Source of the DNA: Casp-actino8 sp001510455
GTDB taxonomy: Bacteria > Actinomycetota > Acidimicrobiia > Acidimicrobiales > Ilumatobacteraceae
Assembly (NCBI GenBank): GCA_027592035.1
Contig: JAQCIK010000013.1
Coordinates: 1 to 60,735 of the forward strand
Reading direction: 5' to 3'
Length of the DNA stretch: 60,735 nucleotides
Made by a program: the position numbers and the translations under genes. The notes beneath the pieces are model-generated. The model had not been told where the DNA came from and made no database searches. It saw nothing but the letters and a program-made list of their open reading frames with translations. Shown piece after piece: positions 16,285-24,755 of the stretch (position 1 is the stretch's first letter; each line of letters begins with the position of its first letter).

Positions 16285-16613
16285 CAGCCGAGAAATTCCT
16301 CCAACTCCGAGAGGAGCTGTCCTTTGCCCTTGGCGCCGACCATCCGCTTCTTGAGCTCGCCGTCCTTGAAGACGAGGAGGGTCGGAATGCTCATCACGTT
16401 GTAGCGCATGGCGATGTCGCCGTGATCGTCGACGTTGAGTTTGGCGATGGTCACCTGACCAGCCTTCTCGGTGGCGATCTCTCCGAGGATCGGGGCGATC
16501 ATCTTGCACGGTCCGCACCATTCGGCCCAGAAGTCGACGACCACCGGGGTCGATGCCGAGTTCACGGTCTCGTCGAAGGTGCTACTGGTGAGGGTCACGA
16601 TGCCGTCGGCCAT
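16284..16613 (-). CDS. trxA: Thioredoxin
   Basis: The 109-residue thiol-disulfide reductase has the active site WAEWCGPCKM (Cys at about 34 and 37) and the cis-proline segment SIPTLLVFKDGE. The ATG at 16613 follows AAAGGA at six bases. It is the electron acceptor of the TrxB encoded 48 nt upstream and is coupled to cwlM by a one-base overlap. Confidence 0.97.
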   Translation of the reverse strand: MADGIVTLTSSTFDETVNSASTPVVVDFWAEWCGPCKMIAPILGEIATEKAGQVTIAKLNVDDHGDIAMRYNVMSIPTLLVFKDGELKKRMVGAKGKGQLLSELEEFLG

Positions 16614-16661
16614 GGGATTCCTTTGTCCGGAGTGATCGAGAGACAGGCTACCGCGACGCAC

Positions 16662-17606
16662 TCAGTGCTGGGATTCAAGCCAGCGTTCGGCGTCGATGGC
16701 GGCCATGCACCCCGAGCCGGCCGCCGTGATGGCCTGACGGTAGGTGTGGTCCTTCACGTCGCCGCACGCGAACACCCCGGGCATATTCGTGTAGGTGGAG
16801 TCGGGTCGAGTGATGAGGTAGCCGGTGTCTTCCATGTCGAGCACACCTTTGAAGACGTCGGTGTTGGGTCGATGGCCGATGGCGATGAACAATCCGGCCA
16901 CGTCCATCGTGCTTTCTTCACCGCTGACGGTGTCTCGTAGCCGAATACCTTCGAGTTGATCGGTGCCGATCAAGCCGGTGACGGCGCTGTTCCAACGCAT
17001 TTCGATCTTCGGATTGTTCAGGGCTCGATCTTGCATGATCTTGCTCGCGCGCAGGCTGTCACGGCGATGAATGAGAGTCACCTTCGATGCGAACTTGGTC
17101 AGGAACGTGGCCTCTTCGACGGCGGAATCTCCACCACCGACGACAGCGATTTCCTTACCGCGGAAGAAGAACCCGTCACATGTTGCACACGTCGACAATC
17201 CATGGCCGATGAGGCGCTCTTCTTCTTCGAGACCCAGCATGAGACTCTGGGCACCCGTCGAGACGATGACGGCATCGGCGGTGTGGACGTCGTCGAACAC
17301 GTGGACCTTGAGTGGGCGCTCGCCGAACTCGACTTTGGTGGCCTTGGCCGTGAGGAACGTGGCTCCGAAACGCTCGGCTTGTTCCTTGAATCGTCCCATG
17401 AGTTCCGGACCCATGATTCCTTCGGGAAAACCAGGAAAGTTCTCGACTTCGGTCGTGAGCATCAGTTGACCACCCGGTTGATCACTCGTGCTGGAAGGTT
17501 CACCCTCGACTACGAACGGGGCCAGGTTGGCGCGAGCGGTGTAGATGGCGGCGGTGAGTCCGGCCGGACCCGAGCCGATGATGATCACACGGTGATGCTG
17601 ACCCAT
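16662..17606 (-). CDS. trxB: Thioredoxin reductase
   Basis: The 314-residue NADPH-dependent flavoprotein has FAD motif IIGSGPAGLTAAIYTARA near the start, redox centre CATC in STCATCDGFFFRG, NADPH motif VVGGGDSA, and the C-terminal FACGDVKDHTYRQAITAAGSG. The start is the ATG at 17606, overlapping the stop of the upstream small membrane gene (TGATG); sequence further upstream in frame is not homologous. It feeds electrons to thioredoxin downstream. Confidence 0.97.
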   Translation of the reverse strand: MGQHHRVIIIGSGPAGLTAAIYTARANLAPFVVEGEPSSTSDQPGGQLMLTTEVENFPGFPEGIMGPELMGRFKEQAERFGATFLTAKATKVEFGERPLKVHVFDDVHTADAVIVSTGAQSLMLGLEEEERLIGHGLSTCATCDGFFFRGKEIAVVGGGDSAVEEATFLTKFASKVTLIHRRDSLRASKIMQDRALNNPKIEMRWNSAVTGLIGTDQLEGIRLRDTVSGEESTMDVAGLFIAIGHRPNTDVFKGVLDMEDTGYLITRPDSTYTNMPGVFACGDVKDHTYRQAITAAGSGCMAAIDAERWLESQH

Positions 17607-17932
17607 CAGACGCTCTCTTTGCTCTGTCGCTTGATCATGAACACCGAGCCCGCCGCAACGAGCAGGCCACCGATCACGTAGTAGGCGACCCACACCGCAG
17701 TGTCGTGGTCGAGGGGTGCTTCGAGAACCGAGATCATGGCGCGCGATCCGCCGATCAGAAGCATGGCAACGATGAACGTACCGAGGAAGAAAGCCAGCAA
17801 CCCGAAGACGAGACCACGGGCGATCATCACGATCGGTTTGGTGGTGCGGTCGCGGACCTTATCGACCGTCGACACGATCGTGTCGGTGAGGTCGGACGCC
17901 CAGTTCGGATCGTTGAGAGGGTTGCCAGCCAT
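17606..17932 (-). CDS. Small two-helix membrane protein
   Basis: The 108-residue protein is of unknown function. An N-terminal amphipathic stretch (DLTDTIVSTVDKVRDRTTKP) leads to two hydrophobic helices at about 40-62 and 78-98, and a short basic tail ends SKESV. This is a holin-like or phage-holin-superfamily shape, but no family is claimed. The ATG at 17932 is preferred because it avoids overlap with the anti-sigma gene, whose stop is at 17959. It is coupled to trxB by a one-base overlap. Confidence 0.75.
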   Translation of the reverse strand: MAGNPLNDPNWASDLTDTIVSTVDKVRDRTTKPIVMIARGLVFGLLAFFLGTFIVAMLLIGGSRAMISVLEAPLDHDTAVWVAYYVIGGLLVAAGSVFMIKRQSKESV

Positions 17933-17958
17933 GGAGTCGAGGCTAGCGAGCACGATCG

Positions 17959-18750
17959 TCAAGGGACGATGCTGGCCAACTCTTCGCAATCGGACACGGC
18001 TCGCAGAATCACACCGGCTTCGGGTGAGAAGTACGCCTGCGCGTCGATTCCGGCGAAACGGATGTCGAGGTCGATTGCTCGGCGACCCCGGTCGTCGTCA
18101 CAGGCGGGAGCCTCGGAGAGAAGTGGCGGCGATGAGTCGCTCCAGCTGCGAGACAAATCCGAGAGGGCGTCGAGGTCGGAGATTTCGACGGTCACCGAGG
18201 TGCTTTCGGGTGGTAGGTCGGTGAGTTCTTCCGACTCCGAAGGTTCCGACTGTGTGTCGTCGACGGCCATGGCCGACGCAGGGTCGTCCTCGGCAACACC
18301 GGGGACACTCTTCGGTGCCGATTCGACGATGATCTCATCGGTCGTCGAACGAGCGCCGTCCAGGTCGGTGATGACCATCTGACTCTCGAGGGTGACTGCG
18401 ACGGGCGAATCGCCGGATCGAAAAATGTTGGCGCCGATGGCGATCACTCCGACTGACGCCGCGGCCATGGCGAGCAAAGGAGTGAGACGTCGCCGCCGAG
18501 GCAAACTCGCGATTTCGGGGGGCCGTCGTGCGGCGACGATCGCTGCGTCCGTGACGGATGATTCGAGGGTGTGTTCGGCACCCACACGAAGGAGAGAGCG
18601 TCGTTGGGTGGCAAAGGACGCCGATCGCTCCTGCACTGGCGCGCGTAGATCCGCCGGCACATCGGCGAAGTCGATCTCGCGATCGACCAGTCGACTGGCC
18701 CACCAATCGACGTCGAGTTCCGGATCGAGTTCAGGTCTGGGGTCGTTCAT
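17959..18750 (-). CDS. Putative anti-sigma factor partner of the ECF sigma factor
   Basis: The 263-residue protein has one membrane helix (about 90-110, LLAMAAASVGVIAIGANIF). The cytoplasmic N-terminal part starts DPELDVDWWASRLVDREIDF. The acidic extracytoplasmic part contains cysteines in APACDDD and VSDCEEL. Position directly after the sigma gene, with an ATGA overlap, and this topology suggest an anti-sigma factor like RsmA of the mycobacterial SigM locus. No zinc anti-sigma HxxxCxxC motif is present, so the assignment is from context. Confidence 0.7.
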   Translation of the reverse strand: MNDPRPELDPELDVDWWASRLVDREIDFADVPADLRAPVQERSASFATQRRSLLRVGAEHTLESSVTDAAIVAARRPPEIASLPRRRRLTPLLAMAAASVGVIAIGANIFRSGDSPVAVTLESQMVITDLDGARSTTDEIIVESAPKSVPGVAEDDPASAMAVDDTQSEPSESEELTDLPPESTSVTVEISDLDALSDLSRSWSDSSPPLLSEAPACDDDRGRRAIDLDIRFAGIDAQAYFSPEAGVILRAVSDCEELASIVP

Positions 18751-19340
18751 ACGGAATCTCCGTCGATGTCACCGTGCGGTTCACTTGGACGCTCCACAGG
18801 GGTCGTTCGGTTCCCGAAGGAGTCGACGAGTCGCGCCCGGCCCCGAGCGATCCGAGAACGAACGGTTCCGATGGGGACGTCGAGAATGACAGCGATCTGT
18901 TCGTAGTCGAGATCGGCGACGTCGCGAAGAACCAGAGCGACGCGAAATTCTTCGGGCAGGGCCGCCAGGGCACGTTCCACCAATTCACGGTTCTCGAGAA
19001 CGTCTCGGGCTTGATCGGCCCGAGGGTCGGCCACGTTCTCCTGCTGTCGGTCGACGTCGAGTGACGGTCGCGGTCGCCGCCGCCGCCGACGCAACTCGTC
19101 GAGGGCGGCATTGGTGGCGATTCGATAGGCCCATGTGGAGAAGGACGAACGTCCGTCGAAGGTCGCCACGTTGCGAGCGATCGACACCAGTGCATTCTGT
19201 GCGGCGTCGTCGGCATCGGATCGATGACCGAGGATTCGAAAGCAGACCGCGTGGAGACGTGGATGGTGTCGCCGGAGCAGGTCGTCGAGAGCCGATGAGT
19301 CTCCTCGTCGGATTCGTTCGAGAAGTTCGTCGTCGGTCAC
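18747..19340 (-). CDS. sigM: ECF sigma factor, SigM-like
   Basis: The 197-residue group 4 sigma factor has region 2 at about 20-90 (DADDAAQNALVSIARNVATFDGRSSFSTWAYRIATNAALDELRRR) and region 4 at about 125-175 (LPEEFRVALVLRDVADLDYEQIAVILDVPIGTVRSRIARGR). Synteny with trxB, trxA, cwlM and parB equals mycobacterial sigM (Rv3911). It overlaps the kinase gene stop and the anti-sigma start by four bases each, so all three are translated together. Confidence 0.92.
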   Translation of the reverse strand: MTDDELLERIRRGDSSALDDLLRRHHPRLHAVCFRILGHRSDADDAAQNALVSIARNVATFDGRSSFSTWAYRIATNAALDELRRRRRRPRPSLDVDRQQENVADPRADQARDVLENRELVERALAALPEEFRVALVLRDVADLDYEQIAVILDVPIGTVRSRIARGRARLVDSFGNRTTPVERPSEPHGDIDGDSV

Positions 19341-20929
19341 GGTGCGGCGGACACCGCGATTTCGGCGATTCCGCTTCGATACGGATTGGTGTCGCTGCAG
19401 CCAGGGTCACGTGACGCCTCGCGGAGATAGACCATCACGTACTGAACGGGAGACGAGGTGATCCCGGTGAGAGTCGAGCCGGCATCGGAGGAACCACGTG
19501 CGATGGGCTCACCCCACGACGACACGTCGGAGCCGACCACGTTCGCGCCGTACATGTCGGCCCTCCACGTCAATCCGGCGAAATCGACATCGACACGCGC
19601 GTAGTTGGGTTCGGCGAGTTGCACGATGAGTCCCACACCCGACTTGCTCCCGAAAGTCGGTGACTTGTAACAGAGGGTCGACCAGGACGTGCCGCGATCA
19701 CCGTCAGTGGTCCAGCGCACGTCACCGTCGTTCTCGGTGCCGTCACCTTCGGGGTCGAACGTGGTCACACCAGCGATCGACGGCGGGCCGGTCGGTGCGG
19801 CCGGTGCGGTGGTGGGCGCCGGAAGCGAGGTGGAGGAATCATCGTCTCCACCGGCGATCAACCGAACACCGAGAGCAACGACCGCGAGTGCGGCGATGGC
19901 GGCTCCGACCCAGACGACGGGGGAGACGCGAACCGGACGACGTGGCGTGGGAGTCGACTCCGGTCGCTCACTCCGAGGACGCACCGGTCCGGACGGGGTG
20001 TGCCCGACGGGACGAATGACCTTGCCTGGGGTGGGCGTTCGATCTCCACTCGGATGTCCGTGCGACACCTTGTCGCCCACGCTGTCTCCGGCGTGGGCGG
20101 TGCGTAAAGCAGCGCGAGCCTCGGCACCGCTCGAGTAGCGCCGATTCGGTTCCCGTTCAATCAAGCGGTGGATGGCGGCACTCAGTTGCGACGACACGTC
20201 GGTCCGAAGGGTTCCGAGGTCGGTGGCGTCGCGTTGAAGGCGAGCGAGCGCGGTTTCGGTGTCGTTCTTGCCGACGAAAGGAACTTTGCCGGCGAGACAT
20301 TCGTACAGCACGAGACCGAGGGAATACAGATCGGCCCGAAGATCGAGCTCGTCACCCTTCACTTGTTCGGGTGAGAGGTACTTGGCCGTCCCCATCATGA
20401 TGTTGTCACTCGTGAGGTCTTCCCCGGTTCCGAGCGCCTTCGCAATTCCGAAATCGGTGAGCATCACCCGACCGTCCCGAGTCACGAGGACGTTGCCAGG
20501 TTTGACGTCGCGGTGAATGATTCCCTTCGCGTGAGCGGCGTCGAGAGCCGAGCAGATACCACTACCGATGTGCACGGTCAGGCGGGGAGTGAGAGTTCGA
20601 CGTTCGTCCAGAAGTGTGCGCAGCGACTTACCCTCGACGAACTCCATCACCACGGCCTGACGACCGTTGTCTTCGACGGCGTCGTATACGGCGACGATGT
20701 TCTGATGGTTCAGACTTGCGGCGGCGATGGCCTCACGACGGAATCGTTCGGCGACCGTCGAATCGGCGGTGAGGTGTGCTTTCAGCAATTTCACGGCCAC
20801 CGTTCTCGACAACTGCAGATCGGTCGCCTTCCAGACGTCGGCCATTCCACCGTGCGCCCATGGGCGCTCGAGCTTGTACCGACCGGCAATCACCGAGTCC
20901 GGTCGAGGGGTGTTGTCCGACGTCGACAT
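19337..20929 (-). CDS. Membrane Ser/Thr protein kinase with MviN-type extracytoplasmic domain
   Basis: The 530-residue protein has an N-terminal Hanks-type kinase (about 18-275) with an intact set of motifs: AVKLLKAH, HRDVKPGN, DFGIAKA and GTAKYLSPEQ. A Pro/Arg-rich linker, one membrane helix (about 345-365) and a Thr/Pro-rich stretch follow. The C-terminal domain of about 140 residues resembles the discoidin-like domain at the end of mycobacterial MviN (Rv3910). In mycobacteria that gene, upstream of sigM, encodes a MurJ flippase plus pseudokinase. Here the flippase is absent and the kinase looks active. It may phosphorylate envelope regulators such as the neighbouring CwlM; that is inference. 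Confidence 0.88.
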   Translation of the reverse strand: MSTSDNTPRPDSVIAGRYKLERPWAHGGMADVWKATDLQLSRTVAVKLLKAHLTADSTVAERFRREAIAAASLNHQNIVAVYDAVEDNGRQAVVMEFVEGKSLRTLLDERRTLTPRLTVHIGSGICSALDAAHAKGIIHRDVKPGNVLVTRDGRVMLTDFGIAKALGTGEDLTSDNIMMGTAKYLSPEQVKGDELDLRADLYSLGLVLYECLAGKVPFVGKNDTETALARLQRDATDLGTLRTDVSSQLSAAIHRLIEREPNRRYSSGAEARAALRTAHAGDSVGDKVSHGHPSGDRTPTPGKVIRPVGHTPSGPVRPRSERPESTPTPRRPVRVSPVVWVGAAIAALAVVALGVRLIAGGDDDSSTSLPAPTTAPAAPTGPPSIAGVTTFDPEGDGTENDGDVRWTTDGDRGTSWSTLCYKSPTFGSKSGVGLIVQLAEPNYARVDVDFAGLTWRADMYGANVVGSDVSSWGEPIARGSSDAGSTLTGITSSPVQYVMVYLREASRDPGCSDTNPYRSGIAEIAVSAAP

Positions 20930-20994
20930 GTTCGATCGGAAACGCTAGTTGTGCAGGACTGTCGTTCAGGGGAATTGCAGAAGAAGACGAGTTC

Positions 20995-21852
20995 TCACAC
21001 AGTGAAGAAAGAGACACCAATGGTTCCTCGACCGGCGTGCGTTCCGATCACCGCACCGATGTCACCAACGAGAATTTCGCCGTCGTAGACGTGTCGAAGT
21101 TGCTCGACGAAAGCATCGACATCCGAACAATCGGCGTGAAGCACGCTCAGATGGGAGATTCCGGGAGATGCCGCGTTCTGGCGAACCTTGTCGACGAGAA
21201 AGGCGATGGCTTTCGACCGGGTTCGTTGTTTTCCACCTTCCTCGACCACACCGTCACGAACTTCGATGATCGGCTTGATCGACAGCACGGAGGCCAACAT
21301 GGCCTTGGCACCCCCGATTCGGCCACCCTTCTTCAGGTTTTCGAGGGTGTCGAGGGCTCCCCACACCTGACAACGCCCCACCAGATCACGGGCCAAGGAT
21401 TCGACATCGTCGACCGATGCGCCGTCACGTCCGGCACGAGCGCAGGCCACCACGATCGATCCGAGCCCCATCGACACGGTACGGCTGTCGACGATCCTAA
21501 CCGGAAGCAGATCTCCAACGGCGGCCGCACCGAGTTCGGCACTCTGGAGGGTGGCCGAGAGGGCGCCCGACAGCCCGATGATCACCACGCCGGTGGCTCC
21601 TTCGGCCGCCAGTTCGCGGATCGTGGCCTCGAATCGGCCCGGGGCCGGTGCTGCTGTGGAGGGCAACTGATCCTCGGACGCGCAACGAGCCCAGAACTGG
21701 CTCGTGGTCAGATCTTCACGGTCGACGAGTTCGTCGTCACCGAAACGGATGTACAGGGGTACGACACGGATTCCGAGTTCGTCGACGAGTGTGTCGGGTA
21801 GGTCGCAGGCACTATCAGTGATGATTCGGACACCCGGGGCGAATGAAGTCAC
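20995..21852 (-). CDS. DegV family fatty-acid-binding protein
   Basis: The 285-residue DegV protein (EDD fold) binds a fatty acid; related FakB proteins present it to a fatty acid kinase. Motifs include IITDSACDLPDTLVDELGIRVVPLYI, a GLSGALSAT loop, VDSRTVSMGLG and LENLKKGGRIGGAKA. The GTG at 21852 is chosen because it gives the standard N-terminus and sits six bases after TACTGT; in-frame sequence further upstream overlaps the neighbour. No fatty acid kinase gene is nearby. Confidence 0.92.
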   Translation of the reverse strand: MTSFAPGVRIITDSACDLPDTLVDELGIRVVPLYIRFGDDELVDREDLTTSQFWARCASEDQLPSTAAPAPGRFEATIRELAAEGATGVVIIGLSGALSATLQSAELGAAAVGDLLPVRIVDSRTVSMGLGSIVVACARAGRDGASVDDVESLARDLVGRCQVWGALDTLENLKKGGRIGGAKAMLASVLSIKPIIEVRDGVVEEGGKQRTRSKAIAFLVDKVRQNAASPGISHLSVLHADCSDVDAFVEQLRHVYDGEILVGDIGAVIGTHAGRGTIGVSFFTV

Positions 21853-21858
21853 GACACC

Positions 21859-21864
21859 ACAGTA
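21859..21864 (-). promoter_or_regulatory. Leaderless-type -10 of degV
   Basis: The minus strand reads TACTGT, then six bases, then the GTG start. No Shine-Dalgarno sequence precedes the start, so the mRNA probably begins at the start codon. Confidence 0.5.
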
Positions 21865-21902
21865 GTGGGGTGACGTGGTGGGTGTCCGACCGTTCTCCCT
21901 GC

Positions 21903-23954
21903 TCAGGTCGGGTGATCGTGGCTCGGATGACGCGACGTGCTGGCCAGGACTTCTGCTTGTCGGCGCCGGTACTGGGCTCGCCAGTGTCGGACCCACCACG
22001 TGGCGAGGAGCAGGAGCGCGACGCCGGTGACCACCTGTCCGAGTCCGGCCAGGGCGTTCACCCGGGCGGTGAAGACGATCGGATCGGTCAGAGCCAGGCC
22101 TCCATCAGGAGTGACGACTTGAATCGTGACCGGAAAGCGGCCGTTGGAACGTGCTTCCACGTCGATCTCCACCGGGGTGAGGGATCCAGCAGCCAGGACG
22201 ACGACGGGTTCCCCGTCCGGGAAGAGAAGTTTCGGGGAGGCCACTCTCAGTCGAACACTCAGATCGGTCGGACCGTCGTTGCGCAGACTGAGGCGGAGCT
22301 GACTCGATCGTCCGCCGAGCGTGAACGTGGCCGGAGCCGGAGCCACCAGCCCGTCGGCAACGGCGGCTGTGTCGGTCACGATCACGTCGATGTATCTCTG
22401 TCGAGTTGGGGAATCGAGTCGGCGGTCGGGGATGACGTCGAGAAGGCGACGCCACGTACCGGGGCGATCATCACCGTCGGGAAGCAGTGAGGTGTAGGCG
22501 GCGATCCGACTCGACGTGAGCGAGTAGGTGATGAACCGGCTTTCGTCGGCGACTTCGGACGGGTCGGGCAGGACCAAGGAAATGGGTCGGCCGTCAGCGA
22601 GTGCCACAGCCGACCGGGACAAGGCTTCGTCGAGGTCGATGAGGGTGGCCAGACGTGAGGAACCGAGGGTGTCGACCACGGCAGTCAGTAGTTCGATCGA
22701 CAACATCGAACCATCGTTGGTGGCGAGGACGAGGGAGCGTCCGTTCAGCGACTCTCCGCGGTCGATGATCTCTTGGCGCAACATCTTCAGATCGGCGAGG
22801 AGGTGTTGGGCCACGAGGAACGAATCACTCGTCGGTCGCCGGGCCGCGGCCGTGAGGAGATCCGACATCTGTTGATCGGCCAACTGAGCTTCGATCGTGC
22901 CGCGACCTTCGAGCTCGAGATCGAGGAGTCGGGTCGGGTCGAGGAAACCCAGCAACTCCATGCCGGCAGCCCGTTGCGCATCAGGGAGCAGCAAGACCGA
23001 GCGGAAACCGAGATCGCGCACCAATTGAGCCTCGGCAGCCGACGGGGCCCGATCGGTGACCCATGCGGTTCGTCGAGCCGTGGTGAGAGGCAATGAATCG
23101 GACAACGAGTCCTCGCCGAGGCGAAGTTGGTCGACGAAGACCTCCGTGAAGCGGGTTCCGACGACGTCTCGTGGTTCGACATCGGCATAAGGCATCGACA
23201 GATAGGACAAAGAATCGGTGAATTGAAGTGATGAGAGGAGTTGAGCGTCCTCGGCCGATGATCGAGACAGACCTTCCAACGCCTCGGGACGAACGGTGAC
23301 GGTGAGAGGAAAGCCGGGAAGAGCCTCGGCGACTGTGACCAGATCGGCGAAGGACGACCGATCGTCGTCGGTGACCACGGTCGAACCGTCGGGTTGCAGA
23401 GTCAGGGAACCGTCGATCGAACCGAAGATCGATGTGGGCAGAGGGGCGGCGGTTTCGGGTTCGGTACTCCCCTCGGGGAGACGTTCCACGAACGTGACGA
23501 TTCGATCGGTGACTTCGGCGCCGACGGCCAGGGCGATCGAGATCGGATGCAGCCCCGTCGCCGACATCTGCAACTTGTCAGGTGTCGACGTTCCGATTTC
23601 GATGGGCACGACGAGTTCGACGATCCCCGATGCGTCGCGGCGTCCTTCGATGTCGACGACGAGGGTGTCGACGTTGGACGGCAGAGTGCCATCGAGCACT
23701 TCGTGCAGTTCGCGACGCGATTGGACGGGTTGGTGCGAAGTGACGAGAAGCGACGTGGGAGCGCGGTCACCGAGAGAACTCGGACCTTCGACGAACACAC
23801 TCATCGAGAACGACGAACCCTCGACTCCGGCCACGTACTGATCTTGCGACACGAGGGATCCGACCCGCACGAATTCCTCGGCGGCCACCGGTGAGGCGAC
23901 GAAGGTGGTTCCGAGGACCACGAGCACCAGGGGAGTGATGCGGAGTGTCTTCAC
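21903..23954 (-). CDS. DUF6049 secreted, membrane-anchored protein
   Basis: The 683-residue protein resembles Rv3909/DUF6049, of unknown function. A signal peptide of about 25 residues ends in SPVAAEE. A large extracytoplasmic part follows with beta-rich repeats (for example TFTLGGRSSQLRLSLRNDGPTDLSVRLRV near 540-570). A C-terminal membrane helix (about 635-655, VTGVALLLLATWWVRHW) and a basic tail end it. The place between the sigM-kinase block and pcnA matches the mycobacterial order. It probably works at the cell surface with the wall-control genes. The start overlaps the GNAT stop by four bases. Confidence 0.8.
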   Translation of the reverse strand: MKTLRITPLVLVVLGTTFVASPVAAEEFVRVGSLVSQDQYVAGVEGSSFSMSVFVEGPSSLGDRAPTSLLVTSHQPVQSRRELHEVLDGTLPSNVDTLVVDIEGRRDASGIVELVVPIEIGTSTPDKLQMSATGLHPISIALAVGAEVTDRIVTFVERLPEGSTEPETAAPLPTSIFGSIDGSLTLQPDGSTVVTDDDRSSFADLVTVAEALPGFPLTVTVRPEALEGLSRSSAEDAQLLSSLQFTDSLSYLSMPYADVEPRDVVGTRFTEVFVDQLRLGEDSLSDSLPLTTARRTAWVTDRAPSAAEAQLVRDLGFRSVLLLPDAQRAAGMELLGFLDPTRLLDLELEGRGTIEAQLADQQMSDLLTAAARRPTSDSFLVAQHLLADLKMLRQEIIDRGESLNGRSLVLATNDGSMLSIELLTAVVDTLGSSRLATLIDLDEALSRSAVALADGRPISLVLPDPSEVADESRFITYSLTSSRIAAYTSLLPDGDDRPGTWRRLLDVIPDRRLDSPTRQRYIDVIVTDTAAVADGLVAPAPATFTLGGRSSQLRLSLRNDGPTDLSVRLRVASPKLLFPDGEPVVVLAAGSLTPVEIDVEARSNGRFPVTIQVVTPDGGLALTDPIVFTARVNALAGLGQVVTGVALLLLATWWVRHWRAQYRRRQAEVLASTSRHPSHDHPT

Positions 23955-24727
23955 GTGGTTTCCGGATCGGTTGGCCCCGAGTCGGCGCGAAGGTCGAGTT
24001 CGAACACCTGGAGGGAATCGGCAAGGAGGGTGAAGCCGAATCGCGCGTACAGATCGAGAGCGCGCTGATTCTCGAAGTCGGTGTTGACGAGAACCTCGCG
24101 AACTCCGCGACGCTGCAACCAGCGCAGGCCGTCGAGGAGAAGTGACGTCGCAATCCCCTGACTCTCGTGCTCGGGTCGCACGGCCAGACGTTGAACGAAA
24201 CCTGCCGACCCGTTTCGACCCGTGATCACGTAACCCGCCGGCTCGTCAGCGGAGGTGACGGCCAGACGTAGGCGATGTTGCGGTGTTGCGTGACAGGCAT
24301 CGACGATGGCCGCCGAGTCGAGTTCCCAGCCGGTTTCGAAGGCCTCGTCATCGATGCGTTCGGCGATCGACAATTGTCGTGGACCGCGAATGGCGCGTAG
24401 TTCGTGCGCGGGTGTGGTGAACTCCGTTCGGCGCGAGATCGTCGCTTTCAGCAATGCGAGCGTTTGCACTTTGTCGAAGCCGTGTTCGACGAAGGCATCG
24501 GTCGCGGATGCGGCGAGGGCACCGGTTCGAACCCGCTGATAGTTCCAACGCCGAAGGACCTGGAGCCAGTCGTCGAGAGTCGTGAACGACGGGGATTTCG
24601 TGTGGTCGGTGAGAACGATCTGCGCGACACCTGGTTGATGGGGCCAGGTTCGCAATCGGGCACGGACGCGCCCGTCGTCGAGCATGCGAGGCGGTCCATC
24701 GTCTCGACGCAGTCGGAATCCGGCCAT
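23951..24727 (-). CDS. GNAT family N-acetyltransferase
   Basis: The 258-residue protein has a C-terminal acetyltransferase domain with the acetyl-CoA loop RLAVRPEHESQGIATSLL and the typical NTDFENQRALDLYARFGF ending (about 180-240). The N-terminal half resembles a second, degenerate GNAT-like lobe. The ATG at 24727 is preferred to one at 24775, which would overlap the divergent deacetylase gene. The substrate cannot be told. It overlaps the DUF6049 gene by four bases. The divergent neighbour is a deacetylase-family gene, so an acetylation/deacetylation pairing is conceivable. Confidence 0.85.
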   Translation of the reverse strand: MAGFRLRRDDGPPRMLDDGRVRARLRTWPHQPGVAQIVLTDHTKSPSFTTLDDWLQVLRRWNYQRVRTGALAASATDAFVEHGFDKVQTLALLKATISRRTEFTTPAHELRAIRGPRQLSIAERIDDEAFETGWELDSAAIVDACHATPQHRLRLAVTSADEPAGYVITGRNGSAGFVQRLAVRPEHESQGIATSLLLDGLRWLQRRGVREVLVNTDFENQRALDLYARFGFTLLADSLQVFELDLRADSGPTDPETT

Positions 24728-24741
24728 CACACCTGCGACGG

Positions 24742-24747
24742 TAGCGT
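24742..24747 (+). promoter_or_regulatory. Candidate leaderless -10 of the deacetylase gene
   Basis: TAGCGT is followed by eight bases and the ATG at 24756. It lies in the 28-nt gap between two divergent genes, too short for a normal leader. Confidence 0.4.
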
Positions 24748-24755
24748 TTGGTTCG

